The notes under the pieces are model-generated. The model worked only from the letters and a program-made list of their open reading frames with translations. It was not told where the DNA came from and did no database searches. From contig NC_056535.1 of assembly GCF_910596095.1 (NCBI RefSeq), forward strand, positions 2,761,001 to 2,825,000: DNA of 64,000 nt. Direction: 5' to 3'. This DNA is from Thunnus maccoyii (Eukaryota > Chordata > Actinopteri > Scombriformes > Scombridae). Each line of letters starts with the position of its first letter. Within the stretch, counting starts at the first letter, position 1. A program made the position numbers and the translations under genes. Shown one piece after another: positions 22,193-34,760 of this stretch.

Positions 22193-23240
22193 AGTGGTGG
22201 TGGAAGAATTCAAAACTACACTGATAAAATACTTCAAGTAAAAGACCTTGATCAAAACTTTTACTGTAATAAAAGAAGTATTGATGGCAAAATGTACTTA
22301 CGTATAACAAATGAATGTGCTCATTATGCAGAATACTTTCTTTCAGTGTGTACGCTCTCAACAGTGTATATACACTACGTATTGTGTATTTTGATTTCAA
22401 ACACTGTATCATAAGCCTTACTGTCCCATGCAGGCCACAGCTACTTGCATTTATGTGACTCAAAGTATGTTATTAGTTTCAAATATGGATGCATTGCACT
22501 CTTTTTTTTTTTAAATGAAGGCATATTTTATGTGAATAATTGCACTCAAGCTTTTTGAATATATATATATATAAACATATATATGTACATGTGTCTCTGG
22601 AAAATGTCTCTTACAAAATGCATTTATTAGAATTCTGAATGTGACTGTCACTGCCAGCAACTATGTGTTTACAACAGACTTATAACCAATAAATAACAAA
22701 AAAAAGTACAACAACAATCACTTAAAGTAGCCTTTTTACTGGAGTCAAACCATAACACTTACCTTTCTGAATTCAAAGGGGTCAAAGGTCAAAATCTAGA
22801 CTATTAATAGTTTACAAAGGCATCATAAGACAGGCGAGTGTTCAGTTAATTCTTTACAGTCTCTTCCACCATTAAGGAGAATGAGACACCACCACACTTT
22901 GATGCTCACATGTCAGTTGGACCACTTTAACAACACATAAGGAAGGGTTACAACCAAGCATGTTCACACATTTTGCTCATACGGACCAGAACTATTGACT
23001 GCCAAAAAACTTGAACAGTGAGGATCATACATTTTGTGTATAAAGTCTTAATCTGCAAAGTAACTACAACTCATTTACATGTAATGGAGGAAAAAGCACA
23101 ACATTTTTCTCTGAAATGTAGTGACGTAGAAGTGTAAAGTAGCGTGAAATGAAAATACTCAAATAAAGTACAAGTACCTCATAGTTGTACACGAGTGCAG
23201 TGCTGGAGTAAATATGTTAGACCTACTGTCCACCACTGGT
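22193..23240 (-). mobile_element. Diverged hAT-like MITE, reverse copy
   Basis: Begins agtggtggtggaagaattca and ends aaatatgttagacctactgtccaccactgg-like, which is the reverse complement of the family seen intact at 52974-53999. The spacing of the two ends (about 1.05 kb) suggests a nearly full-length but old copy, with an added AT-rich microsatellite near 22558. Target duplication not visible. Confidence 0.55.
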
Positions 23241-24840
23241 GTAAAAACAATGAATATGGAGAACTACACTCGTAAACAAACACACAAATCCAAGCAGAGC
23301 ATTACAGATGTAATCTGTGATCTGTCTGATGTAGAAAAAATGGTAAAAACATCATACATTTCCCACACTGCTGTTTCTACTGTATGACTGTCCCTTGTGG
23401 TATTAAAACAATGTAACCAGTAGGTATGACAACATCTATCCCACTGCAAAACAAAACCATTTGTCATTTATGAAATGCTGATCACTATCATATATGTGAT
23501 GACTAATTTCTAAAGGAAAGTACTGTAACTGAGCATCGGGAAATTCTCTTATGAATAAATGATCTGAAGTTCAGTTGCACTTGTGGTCCAGTGATTTGCA
23601 GTTTTGCTTTCAATATATGCTCTGATACTTTCGTGTTTACGTCACAGATAACTGCAAGAATTCCAGGAAGCTGAAGCTTTCCGTTTGTACCCGTCTTCAT
23701 GAACAATCTCTGTACTTCTGGTTTCATTTTGGCACTGATTCCATGTTCAAAGATGCGATGATATTCTGCCGTTTTAGTGAGAAGTTCAGATACGTGTCAT
23801 ACGCATGGCTTCCGGAAGGGTGTGCTTACCACAAACACGCTGACAGAGATCTACAGTTAAACCACCTCATTTCTCTGTAACTGTAACAGGCCGATACCTT
23901 CAGAATGGTATTTTAGAACAACCATCAAAACCTTACAACTTGCAAGGAAAATCATCTGTTATAACCAAATGAAAAATAATCCAGACCATGATATGGAGGC
24001 AGTCCTGTGCCCCACTGTGAATGAAAGTTGAAATGAGGACTGTTTTGATATGCTGTGTCATTACCGCAAATGACCCGAGCTATCAACCACTGTAATGATT
24101 CTTTGGAACTGTGACAATGAAGACAAGCATCCTGTCCTCCTGACTTCAAAATAAGCAGCACAATGAAGCAGGAAGTTCATGGATTTTGCTAGAATCTTAG
24201 GGAGCATTCAACTAAATAACTAATTAAATCTTTGACCCGCTCTGTCCCGGCAGCAAATCTGTGATTTCCAGGTTTGTTAGGAGTAATGTGTCATGTCACT
24301 TGCAACACGGCTTCCTCTGGCCTGCAAATAAGACAAGGATCATGCTATAAACAGGAACATACAACACAATAAGGACACACTTTCCTGAGTCCAACATTCC
24401 TGTGGCCCATTGATATAAACAAAAGCTAGAAGTTGTTGTAGTTGGACTGACGGCAGAGGGGTAATGAATCATGAACTATATCTTGATTCTGCACAGAGAA
24501 ATGACATGTATAGTCCTGTTCCCACCGGAGCAAACTATTGTGTAAACAGTACTAGTCTGTAGTGAGTGATGTAATGATGTCAGGCAAAATGTCAGCAATT
24601 TTGTTGTTGTAGATTGCAGAAGTCTGAGTAATTGGTTGAAAAAAGTTCTCACTCCCTCATACTGCATCATTAAAACTTAATATTCCAGTCTTATACAACA
24701 GGAGCCGGTTGCAGCACCTAAGTTCAAACGTAGCCCAGTTATAACCTAAGTGTTTACAGAGTGCAGATTTACGCATCACTAAATTAAAACCACACAAACT
24801 AATCCTCCAGATTAAACTTCAAATAGGTGGTTTGACCATG
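23241..24840. other. Intergenic, nothing recognised
   Basis: No supported gene, RNA or clear repeat in this AT-rich stretch. Confidence 0.4.
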
Positions 24841-24849
24841 TGACTCCAG

Positions 24850-25140
24850 GACGAACAACATAGGAGTGCGCCCCTATCGGCAGTAATCAGCAGGACAACA
24901 TCATTTGTCTGTGCTTTCCAAAACCATTACACATCACTAGTAAAAAATAATGATGTTTTATGACGTGACAATGTTGTGGTTAAGGTCTGGTTAAGTTTAA
25001 GCACAAAAACCACTTGGTTAGGTTTAGGGAAAGATCATGGTTTGGGTTAAAATGGTCACTTTGTTAAGGTTAGAGAAACATGTGGTGTGAGTTAAAAGTT
25101 ACTGCTTCCTTAAATTTAGGCCACCTAAGTCGTCATGGCA
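24850..25140 (+). repeat. Interspersed repeat with TTAGG-like motifs
   Basis: ggttaaggtctggttaagtt, cacaaaaaccacttggttag and tttagggaaagatcatggtt form a pattern widespread in percomorph genomes. Non-coding. Confidence 0.45.
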
Positions 25141-26279
25141 ACAATAATAAGCACCCCGTAATCATAAGAGAGATCACTCCATCTGTGTCCTTTGGTGTCT
25201 CAGCAGGATTTCAACACAAACAAAGGTTGTCTGTGCAGATAAATATTAACATCTCACTGATTTTCTTCCCCACTCTTTCTCTGATTCTCTAAACACAGTT
25301 TGGCAAGAAACAAAAACTAAAAGTTTGATGAATGAGTACAAGCACTTAGGAAGGAAATACCAGCACTGGGTTGCACCAGCTATGTGTAAGTTCTCCTAAG
25401 TTAAGGTGTAAAGTCGACACAAGTTTTTTAGTTTGTAACTAAATCAGCTACAAATATTGGGTGCACCATGATTATTTGGGGAATAACCTAACATGTTTGG
25501 ACATCATAGCTAAGGCAAGTGGCCAATCCGTGATTAAAGATTGAGTTCCATCGTCATGGTTACCATGGATTAGCTTGGCATGAGCCACTTGGCATCGTAG
25601 CCCATGGTAGTAAGCTATATCAATATTGAAATATCACATCAATAAATTAGGTCTCTACTGGATTACTGTGTTGCAAAATGACATGCAATTAAAGAAAAAA
25701 TGATGCTGTGTGGCAGAAAAACTGCTGTTTCATCATTAGTGAGTATAATTCTGTGACATCACACTTACCCTAGGGGCATGTATGTAAATATTTAGTTCTT
25801 ACTCAGAGTTATGTTGTAACTTATCCACACAACACACCACAACTTAGTAATAATTTATGTTATAACTAGGCTAAGTTTGAACCACACACAGCTGGTGCAA
25901 CAGGCTGCAGGACCAGCAGCAGCCAGGAACCATGCAGTTATCCCAGTCTGTCAAGGAAAACAGAAGATCGGAGACATGTGTACTTTGAACCCCATTCACT
26001 GCACACTTCAAATTATCAGAACATTCTTGCCACAACAACATTTAAGGGCTGAATTGCCCCTAATCAGAAAAGAGTGATGTATCCATCCTACCTGAGTCAT
26101 TTTAAGTTAACCAAGCTGCGTTAGTGATTGCTAGAAACAGTTTAGTTTCACAATGGTCAAAATAATATATCAATTTAAGAGTTATTTCAGTGAATTCACA
26201 ACTTGTAAAGTACAGCTGCATCAATCTCATCCACATTTGTTGCCATTTTCAATTTATGCAACTAGGTAGCTAGCAACAT
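25141..26279. other. Intergenic, nothing recognised
   Basis: No supported feature. ORF 25877-26077 has no family features. Confidence 0.4.
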
Positions 26280-26394
26280 ATCAAGATGATGTGCCCATCT
26301 AGGGTTAGAGTTAGGGTTAGGATGGATTTTATGAGTCACTTTGTTGATTTGAATTGTTTAGTTCAGTCCAGTTCAAAGACTCATATAGTCACTA

Positions 26395-26470
26395 ACGCCC
26401 CCTCCACTCAAAAATATGTTTTTCATCTTGTTCCAATAGTTGGATGTTTGAGCTTCACTGTGAAAATGAT
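26395..26470 (+). repeat. Short dispersed repeat R3, copy 1
   Basis: cccctccactcaaaaatatg followed by tttttc-tcttgtt and agttggatgtttgagcttca recurs at 52040-52105 in the same orientation with few changes. Confidence 0.6.
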
Positions 26471-26649
26471 GTGTGAGCAGAGTTTGACACTAGAAGATCA
26501 TTTTAACATTCATCAGCTGAAAGTGGAAAGTTTCTCTGTGCTCATTGAAATTCCGATTTTAAAGAGCAACTTGCAGGTTGGCAACCCCAGCGAACTAATG
26601 TGTGGCGAAATGATATAGAACGGGATTTTCAAAAAATATATATATATAT

Positions 26650-26945
26650 AGAAATAAATGTAGAAATAAAAGGCTCAATTATCAAATAAATGTGCAGGTT
26701 AATTTGAAAATAAATAAATATGCATAGAAATATTAAAATAAATAAATAATATTTATTTATTTGAAAAATGACTTATTTTTGTATTCACTTATTTTCATAA
26801 TTAGTTATTTCCTAACTTATTCTTTTCTGTTTATATTTATTTCCCTATTTATTTATTCCTGTATTTATTTATTCCTGTATTTGTTTATTCCTGTATTTGT
26901 TTATTCCTGTATTTCTTCACCCATATGATAATGAAGGGTGTGTGT
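26650..26945 (+). repeat. A/T-rich repeat R4, forward copy of an inverted pair
   Basis: gtagaaataaaaggctcaat, tatcaaataaatgtgcaggt, then gttatttcctaacttattct and a tail of ttatttattcctgtat units before cttcacccata. The reverse complement of the same series is at 29478-29768. Interior composed largely of AAATA/TTTAT units that can themselves fold back. Confidence 0.7.
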
Positions 26946-27000
26946 CTTGACTATTCAGGCATTAGCCATCAAACCCACACATCACAGTACAGTACAGTCA

Positions 27001-28018
27001 TGTGTGACTTCAATAAAAATAAAGCTTGTCCGTTGCATTCGATTTTTTTTTTACATCGTTGTCCTTAACACATACAGAACTTACTAAATTTATGAAAATC
27101 ACGTCTGATTATGGCATGAAAAAACTATGCAGTTGACTGTCACATGAAAAGTCTTCAAACTTAAGTGTAGGAAATAGGCCCGTAACTACATAAGAATAGA
27201 AAATGCAACAGACAGAATATGAGGACTGTGATGTCCACCCACACACAATCACACACAATCAGCTGATAGAATGCACCTATTTGCCATAGCTGCATTTCAT
27301 CAGCTGATTATGTTTCTTTTTACATCACTATATAAGCTTCACAATACCTGTGCCTGAGTATTTGCCTGAGGAACACCTTCTCAGAGTTTGCAACATTGCA
27401 AATAAATGATACCTTCTAAGGGGCTTCAAAACTATTCAGTGTGCAGGTAATTATTTGTATTTATGCAGCACCTGACCCACTGCTTTGTTTGGATGTGTCA
27501 CATTCTTCTGTTTTTAAACTAGACTTCTATCAGAGCAGCAAACAAAAGGCACTCTCCAAACCCTTCTCAGGCTCTGCTGCTGGGTGTAAGGCTCCTTAGT
27601 TATCTTCAAGTAGAAAATGAAAATACTCCTGCATACACAGGAATGGACTCAGCATAATTATTTTGCAACGTTTCAGGCTGCTGACCTTTCTCAAGACATT
27701 GTCTTGAAATGTCTTGAGAAAGGTCAGAAGTATGAAATATTGTGTGGAAGTATTTTTATTTTCTCCTATAAAATGAAACTAGACTTCTATCTTTTGGCAA
27801 AAGAGTTGAGCATTAATGTTTAATGTTTTATCTGTATTGTATGATTTGAATGTGAAATCTAACATTTTCAGTCAATATTAAAGACAAAAGGAGTGCAAAT
27901 ATAAATCAAATTTATTGAAATGCAAACTAGAAGTTATCACTCTCAAATACATTTTTAAATAAAAGGGAATAAAACAAAAAAGGTGGACAATATTTAAAAC
28001 TAAAAAATAAACCCAACA
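27001..28018. other. Intergenic; one strong small hairpin
   Basis: AT-rich, no gene recognised. A 19-bp perfect inverted repeat lies at 27681-27727 (listed). Confidence 0.4.
27681..27727. repeat. Perfect 19-bp stem hairpin
   Basis: CTGACCTTTCTCAAGACAT (27681-27699) and its exact reverse complement (27709-27727) enclose a 9-nt loop. The loop partly repeats the arm (tgtcttga), so it may have arisen by a template-switch duplication. As RNA it would form a stable but short stem, shorter than a normal pre-miRNA. Confidence 0.85.
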
Positions 28019-28150
28019 TTAGCGATGACAGTCAGGGCTATGGGCAAAATGTGAAATGAACTCTAATGTGAGGGACATCTGGTTGCTTCCCATAGTCTCT
28101 GCATCTCTCAGGGAACCACGCCAGACATAGCTGTCACCAATGATCCACAC
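28019..28150 (-). pseudogene. SGNH-hydrolase-like ORF fragment, probably from a retroelement
   Basis: On the minus strand, 43 codons from VWIIGDSYVWRG to a TAA stop, following a splice-acceptor-like attcacag. The GDS(Y) block is motif I of the SGNH/GDSL hydrolase fold, and IW(I/V)IGDSYVRRG-like sequences are widely scattered in fish genomes, where DIRS/Ngaro-type elements carry such a domain. Only this first block survives; blocks with the catalytic Asp/His are absent, so no active enzyme is possible from this piece alone. Could alternatively be one exon of a decayed host gene. Confidence 0.5.
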
Positions 28151-28151
28151 T

Positions 28152-29477
28152 GTGAATATGAGAGGAAAATAAAAGAATGTAATAAACGCTTCACGTAATG
28201 AAAAATATGAAGTTAACTATAAAGGGTGGCTCAGTTTTTTATGTTGACAATACTATTACGTCATATCTGGATAAAATGGAACACAGGTGCAACATTTCAA
28301 AATACAGATGACAGTCTTTAAAAACACTTTTTTGTACTTTGAAGGCAGACAGTGTAATATCAGCTGTCTAAAGTCAAGTAGCCAAGACAGGCATTCACAG
28401 TTGATGCTGTGTGTAGCATGCGTGATGGAGGCATCACTGGTGGCCATGACCTCAACAAGGACCTATGTACTGAAAGAAATAAACATCTTGTAAGGAATAT
28501 AAAAGAGCCTTTCTTTCTCAACAGTCATATTCAAGATAATAATTTCGCACAGTCCCCTGCAGACTTCTATCAGTCTCAAAACCATAAATATGCATCCTGT
28601 TTGCAATAGCGGTGTGGGGAACTATAATCTTTAATGTAAGCCATTATGCACACTGAGAATCAAACTGCAGATTTCCACATTTCTTGTTTTGGTATAATTC
28701 CTTAATAGGCTAAAAAAAAAAAAAGCGGGACTAATAATTATGGCTATGCAAGCCAATATCAATAAAATATTTATTGTAAGGATATTAAATGACTACCATC
28801 ACATGCAACTGAGCTTATTAACATTAACTTATTAAAAGTATAATCAAGAGACATCCAAATAAACTATCCGTAACTAAAGTAATGAGGAAATCTAAGTTAA
28901 GGTTAATTAATTTGCTTCAAATTGTTTATTAGATATGTATTAAATAAACATTACGCTGATTCACAGTAGCTAGCATTGCAAATTACCACAATTATATATT
29001 TAAGAAATGATGAAGCATTTTAATCTTGTGTGGTATAATCTCAATAACATAAATCATTATTTCAAGTTTTGTTGTATAGTCTCAGGTTAATTTACCTCAA
29101 CTAGCGTAAGCTGCGACGGTACCAAGCAGGAGCAGGAAGACCACAAGGTTAGTCACATAACCTAGCTTGTTAGCCTCGCTTGTTAGCCTTAGCTAGTTTG
29201 GCAGGTTCAAGCTAGGTGGGCGTGTTTCATGAACCAGGCTTCATTCGGCCTGCCTCATCTCCACCTCCTTGCCCATTTTGGATTAGTCAGGAGTTAGCAT
29301 AGATGTATTATAAGACTTCTTATAATACATCCATGGGAATTAGACAGAGTCAGGCATTGCAGACCAACAACCAGGCAACAACCAGAGCTACCCAACTTCA
29401 AAACCACTCTTCAAGTACAATCGATCTGTGAACTCTCATATGGATTGACCAATGGCTTATAAATGACACCATCAAGG
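28152..29477. other. Intergenic with a 14-bp hairpin
   Basis: No gene recognised. At 29302-29331 GATGTATTATAAGA and TCTTATAATACATC form a 14-bp stem separated by two bases. Confidence 0.45.
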
Positions 29478-29768
29478 TACACCCTCTCATTAACTTATGG
29501 GTGAAGAAATACAGGAATAAATAAATACAGAAGGAAAGAAACAGGAAAATAAATAAATAGGAAAATAAATAAAAACAAATAAATGTAAACAGAAAAGAAT
29601 AAATTAGGAAATAATTAATTATGAAAATAAATAAATACAAAAATAAGTAATTTGTCAAATAAAGAAAGAAATTTTATTTATTTATTGTTATTTTTCTGTG
29701 CATATTTATTTATTTTCAAATTAACCTGCACGTTTATTTGATAATTGAGCCTTTTATTTCTACATTTC
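29478..29768 (-). repeat. A/T-rich repeat R4, reverse copy of the inverted pair
   Basis: Read on the minus strand it runs gtagaaataaaaggctcaat, tatcaaataaacgtgcaggt, tatttcctaatttattcttt, then the ttatttattcctgtat tail and cttcacccata, matching 26650-26945 block for block. The poly-Phe/Tyr/Leu ORF on the minus strand here is a product of the TTTAT repeats. Confidence 0.7.
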
Positions 29769-32700
29769 TTTCTTTATTATTTCATTTATTTATTTAATGA
29801 GTCATTTATTTATTTCTTTATTTATCTTTGATTTTGGCAATTTCAGTCCCCCACAGTTGGGACACACAAAACATTTCTGAGGAAATAAACCATTCAGACC
29901 TGTCTATTCAGTTTGTTTTGGAATGTGAAGGGTTAAATGAAAGACGCCCCTTTTGTCAGCCTATCAGAATTTTGCGCCTCCACAGTCACTGGAAGGAAAA
30001 TGCTGCTTTCAGTTCTGTGATTGGTGGTCAAGCAGAGGGCTAAGTAATTCAAATGACAGTAAAATTGACCAATCATAACCATATCTTCCTTCTAAATGGG
30101 CGGCTTTGTTATTGCTACTTCATGAGAAGTTCAGCCCGCTGTGCACTGTGAATGGGTCTGCACCGAGTAGGCAGAGTCTGCACGCCATTTTACAGTTATT
30201 CTATATGGAAAGCCAAAGGTATCTCAGGATTTAAAAGCGCCACCAGGCATTTAATAAACTCCACCAGGTGTCACACATGTTTTAAATGCATGGTGGCTAT
30301 CAGAACGGCGTTTAACAAACGCCTGGTGGCATATTAAATGCCAGGGAAATTGAGACGAAATATGATACCTTTGGCTCTCCATAATTGTAGCCTGCAGATA
30401 CGCCAGATTCACTGCCTAATATCAGCAGCTATAGCAACAAGTCAAAGGAGATTGATAAAACAGAGAACTGATTAGTATCAATCAGGCTTGCATAACATAT
30501 TGTGAACATTACTGTCCATGATGGCAATTATTTGTCAGTTAGGAAAGCTATCATGGGTTTTGCCCCGTAGGTCAACATTGTTGTTTGTTTTCTCAGCTGA
30601 CAATTATGTGGTTGCTGCTGCTGTTTGACAGATTACACAGATTACAGGCAGAATACACTCCATTTAAACTCATAGTTTAAACAGTTTTCCCGGCCTTTGC
30701 TCTTATGTGTTGAGGGGTGCACTGGCACACTGAAATGGAGCAGACCCAATCACAAACTAGTGGGAAAAAAACAGATAAACAAGCCAGGAGTAACCATGGC
30801 TAGTGAGGATTATCCATACCTTTTCAAGATGAACTTTTAATGAAAAATTGGAGTTAATCTGCAAAGGAAGAGTTTCACCAGAGCTAATTTGGTGCAGAAA
30901 ACCAAGGCTTTTTTCAGCTTCAGGATTTTGTTTTCAAGTAACTTTCGTTAATGCGATCATCAAAGGGTAAGGTAATAAGGAAACAAATCTAAGGGAGAGC
31001 AGTCAAGCTAGGTCCAGTTTAACAACAAGAAATCTGGATCTCAGCACTAGTTTTGACACAGCTGAGGTTGAAAATATTCATATGAGCATGACTCATATGA
31101 GTATGACAAACTACAAACGCATATTTTTTTATCCTGCATAGTGTCCAAAGGATCAGAAACAAGTTAGGTCAGTTTTATGTTGCAGTTTCCAATTAAACTC
31201 CTCATTACATTTATGGTGCTACCACACAGCAGAGAGAGATATACATATATCTCTCTATATATAAAGAGATAAAGAGAGAGATATGTTTTTAATCTAAGTT
31301 TTTAATAGAGCAACAGAGGACATTACAAAGGGTTTCAGTGGCCTCATTTAGGTGACAATTAACAAAAGTTATCAAAGTATTTAGATGTATTAAAATGTTT
31401 TATGCAGTTAAGAACAGCTTCATAATTATCAATTAGATGCTGCATTACTGGCCTGCAGCTAATACTAATAAAAACCTATATAAATCAAAACTATTAGTGC
31501 TAATATTCTCCAACTGCATTAAGTAAACTAAAGCACATTATGTAATACAGATATAAACAACGGTTATTCCCACCACTAAAAATCAGAACACTAACTTAGA
31601 AGTTACTCTCACCATCAAACTGATTAATAAGTGTTTTAACACATAGAGTAGCAGCATGTAACCACTAACCTATAAAACACTGGTATGAAATATACTATTT
31701 ATATATATATATCTATTTATGACTAGAATCGGGTAAAACATACATACAAACATACTGAATGTAAGTTTTTAAATGATGTATCTCAAACATATGTGGTCAA
31801 AAGAAAAATACCAATTTACCCTTTAAAACAACTAGAAAGCACAGAGTGGATACAACAAAGCTGCACAATGCTTAATGAGTTATTTCAAAATGTTTCAATC
31901 TGCGTCTGACTCTACATCAAAAAACACACACAGATAGACAATCATGGGACAGGTTTTTTTTTTTTATTTAATAGCCATGAGTAAATAGTCAAAATGTTCA
32001 AAACTACCCCATCACTCAATCATTGGCCCATGATCTATTTTTTCCCCAAATTTTATATAAATCTTTTACCGGATTTCAAATATAAATAGATAAACATGAA
32101 ACAATTGAGTCAGTCTGAAACTAAAATGTAACCTCATGGTAAATATGAGTATGAACTGTAGAATTCATCTGACTTGTAACAATGTCAAACTGCAAACGCA
32201 TAGCCACGACATCCGTGCTGAGTTTCAATTATGCTTTTTTGTGGAAAAATCATGTCAGACACACATTATTGTTCCAAGTAGAGTATTTTTATATTCTAAA
32301 AATACTCTGAAAAAAATACTCTGAATACATGTCTGGAGGGGATCTTTAAACTAAGCAATTGCATCACCATTCAAATGCACTCCAGACAAAAAAAAACAAA
32401 AAAGACGATACATCTTTATCCCACATATAAAACAAACAGTTCATCCTCAATATCTTATCTGATCAACTTAAATCAAGTACGTAAAATGTAAATGCACATA
32501 AACATACATCATACATATGACTTTGACTACAATTTATCTCTAGCAGGTGCACTCATCTTTTATCCTTCACCAACTGAAACCTCAACAATGCCATCAGGGC
32601 CTTTAGATTCTGGTCACTTTATCATCATGTCCCAGGTGTCATTATGATCCACCTAGTCTACATCCTAAAACAAAACAACACAAAACAAAACTCAAACTAG

Positions 32701-33456
32701 GTTTAAATTTAACATCCACATTTTTTTATGTACTCATTGCTTGGAATACCTCTCCCCATGTGATTTCAAACTGACTTCATTTCTTCTTTTTAATCACTAT
32801 TGTCTTTTCCATTTTTGAATAATAAGACATTTCTTTTTCCAGAATATTAGTGTAGGAGGATATGTGTATGTCCAGTGTTTGAGTATATGTTTCTTGAATA
32901 CAACTGATGAAAACAGAATGATCCAACTCTGTGGAAACCTAACTGTAATAACTATAATACAATTTTTTGTCTTGTTTTGCTTTGCTGTTAGAATTGTAGG
33001 TTTCTGTTTTGTTGATGAGGGAGGTGTAGATTGTATATATTTGGGAATTCTAAATAAAATCTTTAAAAAAAAAAAAACATAAAAACTGAATGCACTTCAG
33101 AACCTACTGTACAACAGTAAGTGAATGCATCACTGTTCATTCCACTGTGATGTTTCGCCCTGATTCTGTCCTCAGTTCAGTACATTGCTACAATGCATTT
33201 TCTCACCTGGTTGCATCTGACACTGTAATATTACCTGCTATAATTACTTTTCCCTGCTGTTTCCATACCACATAACAATGGTAAAAATAAACCATTTCCA
33301 AGGTGTGTTTACTAATGCCTAAATAATTTAACTTTCCAAGCAGATACAATGTCTGCTTGGCTTTCTTATTTATTTAGTCATTTGTTTGTTTGCCCTTTAA
33401 TGTTTTTTTAATAAAAGGCTTAATAATATGATATGCACACAAAGATATTCACATAC
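29769..33456. other. Gene desert, nothing recognised except small repeats
   Basis: AT-rich. A GA/TA palindromic microsatellite lies at about 31231-31285 (agagagagatatacatatat then ctctctatatataaagagat). At 33043-33077 AATAAAATCTTT is followed by A13, the look of a retroposed transcript or LINE tail; the upstream 32864-33040 ORF has no recognisable family. Confidence 0.45.
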
Positions 33457-34290
33457 ACTACCAGTCAAAAGTTTTAGAACACTCCCATCTTTCCAGTTTC
33501 TATTGAAATTTAAGCAGTTCAAGTCTAGTGAATTACCTTAAATGGCACAAAGGTAAGTGATAGAGGTTGAAAAAAAATGATGTAAACTTCAGTTATTAAA
33601 AAAAGCTTTTTTTCAGGGATCAAGTGGGTTAACAACTCACAGCTTCTCTGCAGCAATGGCAGTAATTTAAGTCTTGAAAGTTGATGCAAACAATTCCTAC
33701 AGCTGTTCCAGCTTTAGCTGATTACTTCCAAACCCTCTGTCTGTATAAAAGCATGGAGGAGGAAGCGTGATGGTTTGGGGCTCTTTTGCTGGATCCAGAC
33801 TTTGTGACTTGTACAGAGTGACTGGCACTAGGGACCAAAAGGGCCACCACCGCATTCTGTAGTGCTGTGCAGTCCCCTCTGGTCTACACCTAGCTGGTCA
33901 GAGGTTTATCCCACAGCAAGATAATGACTCAAAACATACATCCAGACTGTCAAAACTACCTTAGAAGAAAAGAACAAGATAGTAAGCTTCAAGTCATGGA
34001 ACCAGCACAGTCATCAGGCTGGTTTGGGGTGAACTGGACAGAAGGGTGGAAAGCAAAGCAACCTGACAGTGCAACACATGACACTGCAATAGTGTGGAGA
34101 AGAACTTTCCAAATAATATATGATTTCCATTGTAGAAAAAAATGCAACAAGTGTGTTTGCCTGTTATATCTGCAAAAAGTGGCTATTTTGATGAGTCAAA
34201 AATTTTTAAATTTTGTAAAAAAAAATATTCTATGATATCTTTTTTAATCTCCAGCTGTTTATGTATTACCTGAGTCAAGACCTTGAATCC
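33457..34290 (+). mobile_element. Tc1/mariner-like transposon relic with internal deletions
   Basis: Begins with a Tc1-type terminal sequence (cactaccagtcaaaagtttt). 33755-34200 still translates, with stops and frameshifts, to transposase pieces: GSVMVWGSFAGS, VPSGLHLAGQRFIPQQDNDS and KHTSRLSKL, then VWGELDRRVESKAT and SGYFDESKIF. The N-terminal DNA-binding half is missing: the text jumps from a 'ctgtctgtataaaagc' 5' region straight to the middle of the ORF. The segment normally holding the third acidic residue (the NPIE region) is also deleted before VWGELD. Non-functional. The matching right-hand terminal repeat was not found. Confidence 0.8.
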
Positions 34291-34539
34291 TCCCCCTCCA
34301 CCAAGATTTTTCAGTTTTCAATTTTTTTTTGTTTCTAGCTTCTAGCTGTGAGATTTTTTTTTTTCTTTTCATTGTCTAATTTTAAATTGAATATTTTGGG
34401 TTTTGTTGTGTTCGTAGGACAAACAAGGCATCTGATGACACCGTATCATCAAACTATTATTCAAAAAAAAAAAATCGTCAGCTTTATCGAAAACAGTCAT
34501 AAGTTGCCCACCTAAAGTTTATTCACTCTTCATCCTTAT

Positions 34540-34760
34540 TTGGGCAGCTCAGAAAGTAAGAAAGTAAACAATGTACCCGCCGTTCACTGTCGTCTTTGTG
34601 CACGCGGCACCGAGAGAGAGAGCGTGTATGTTTGCGCTCAAAACTGGCGTAACGGACAAACTGCACCTGCTGCACTGCAGTGTTTGATTTTCCAACTCAG
34701 GACACAGATGTGGTTTTGTCTTCATCACAGGGTAACTTTGTTCCGTTATTTTATTACTGT
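34540..34760 (+). other. CpG-containing patch, possible promoter or first exon
   Basis: About 34575-34680 is richer in CpG (cccgccgttcactgtcgt, tgcacgcggcaccgagagag, ctggcgtaacgg) than anything within several kb and ends near catcacagg|gtaact. It may be a promoter/first exon belonging with the coding remnant at 35324-35632. Speculative. Confidence 0.25.

Noticed and set aside
29398-29658. Hydrophobic Phe/Tyr/Leu-rich ORF resembling a membrane protein
   Set aside because: Made of TTTAT/ATAAA repeat units of the R4 repeat.
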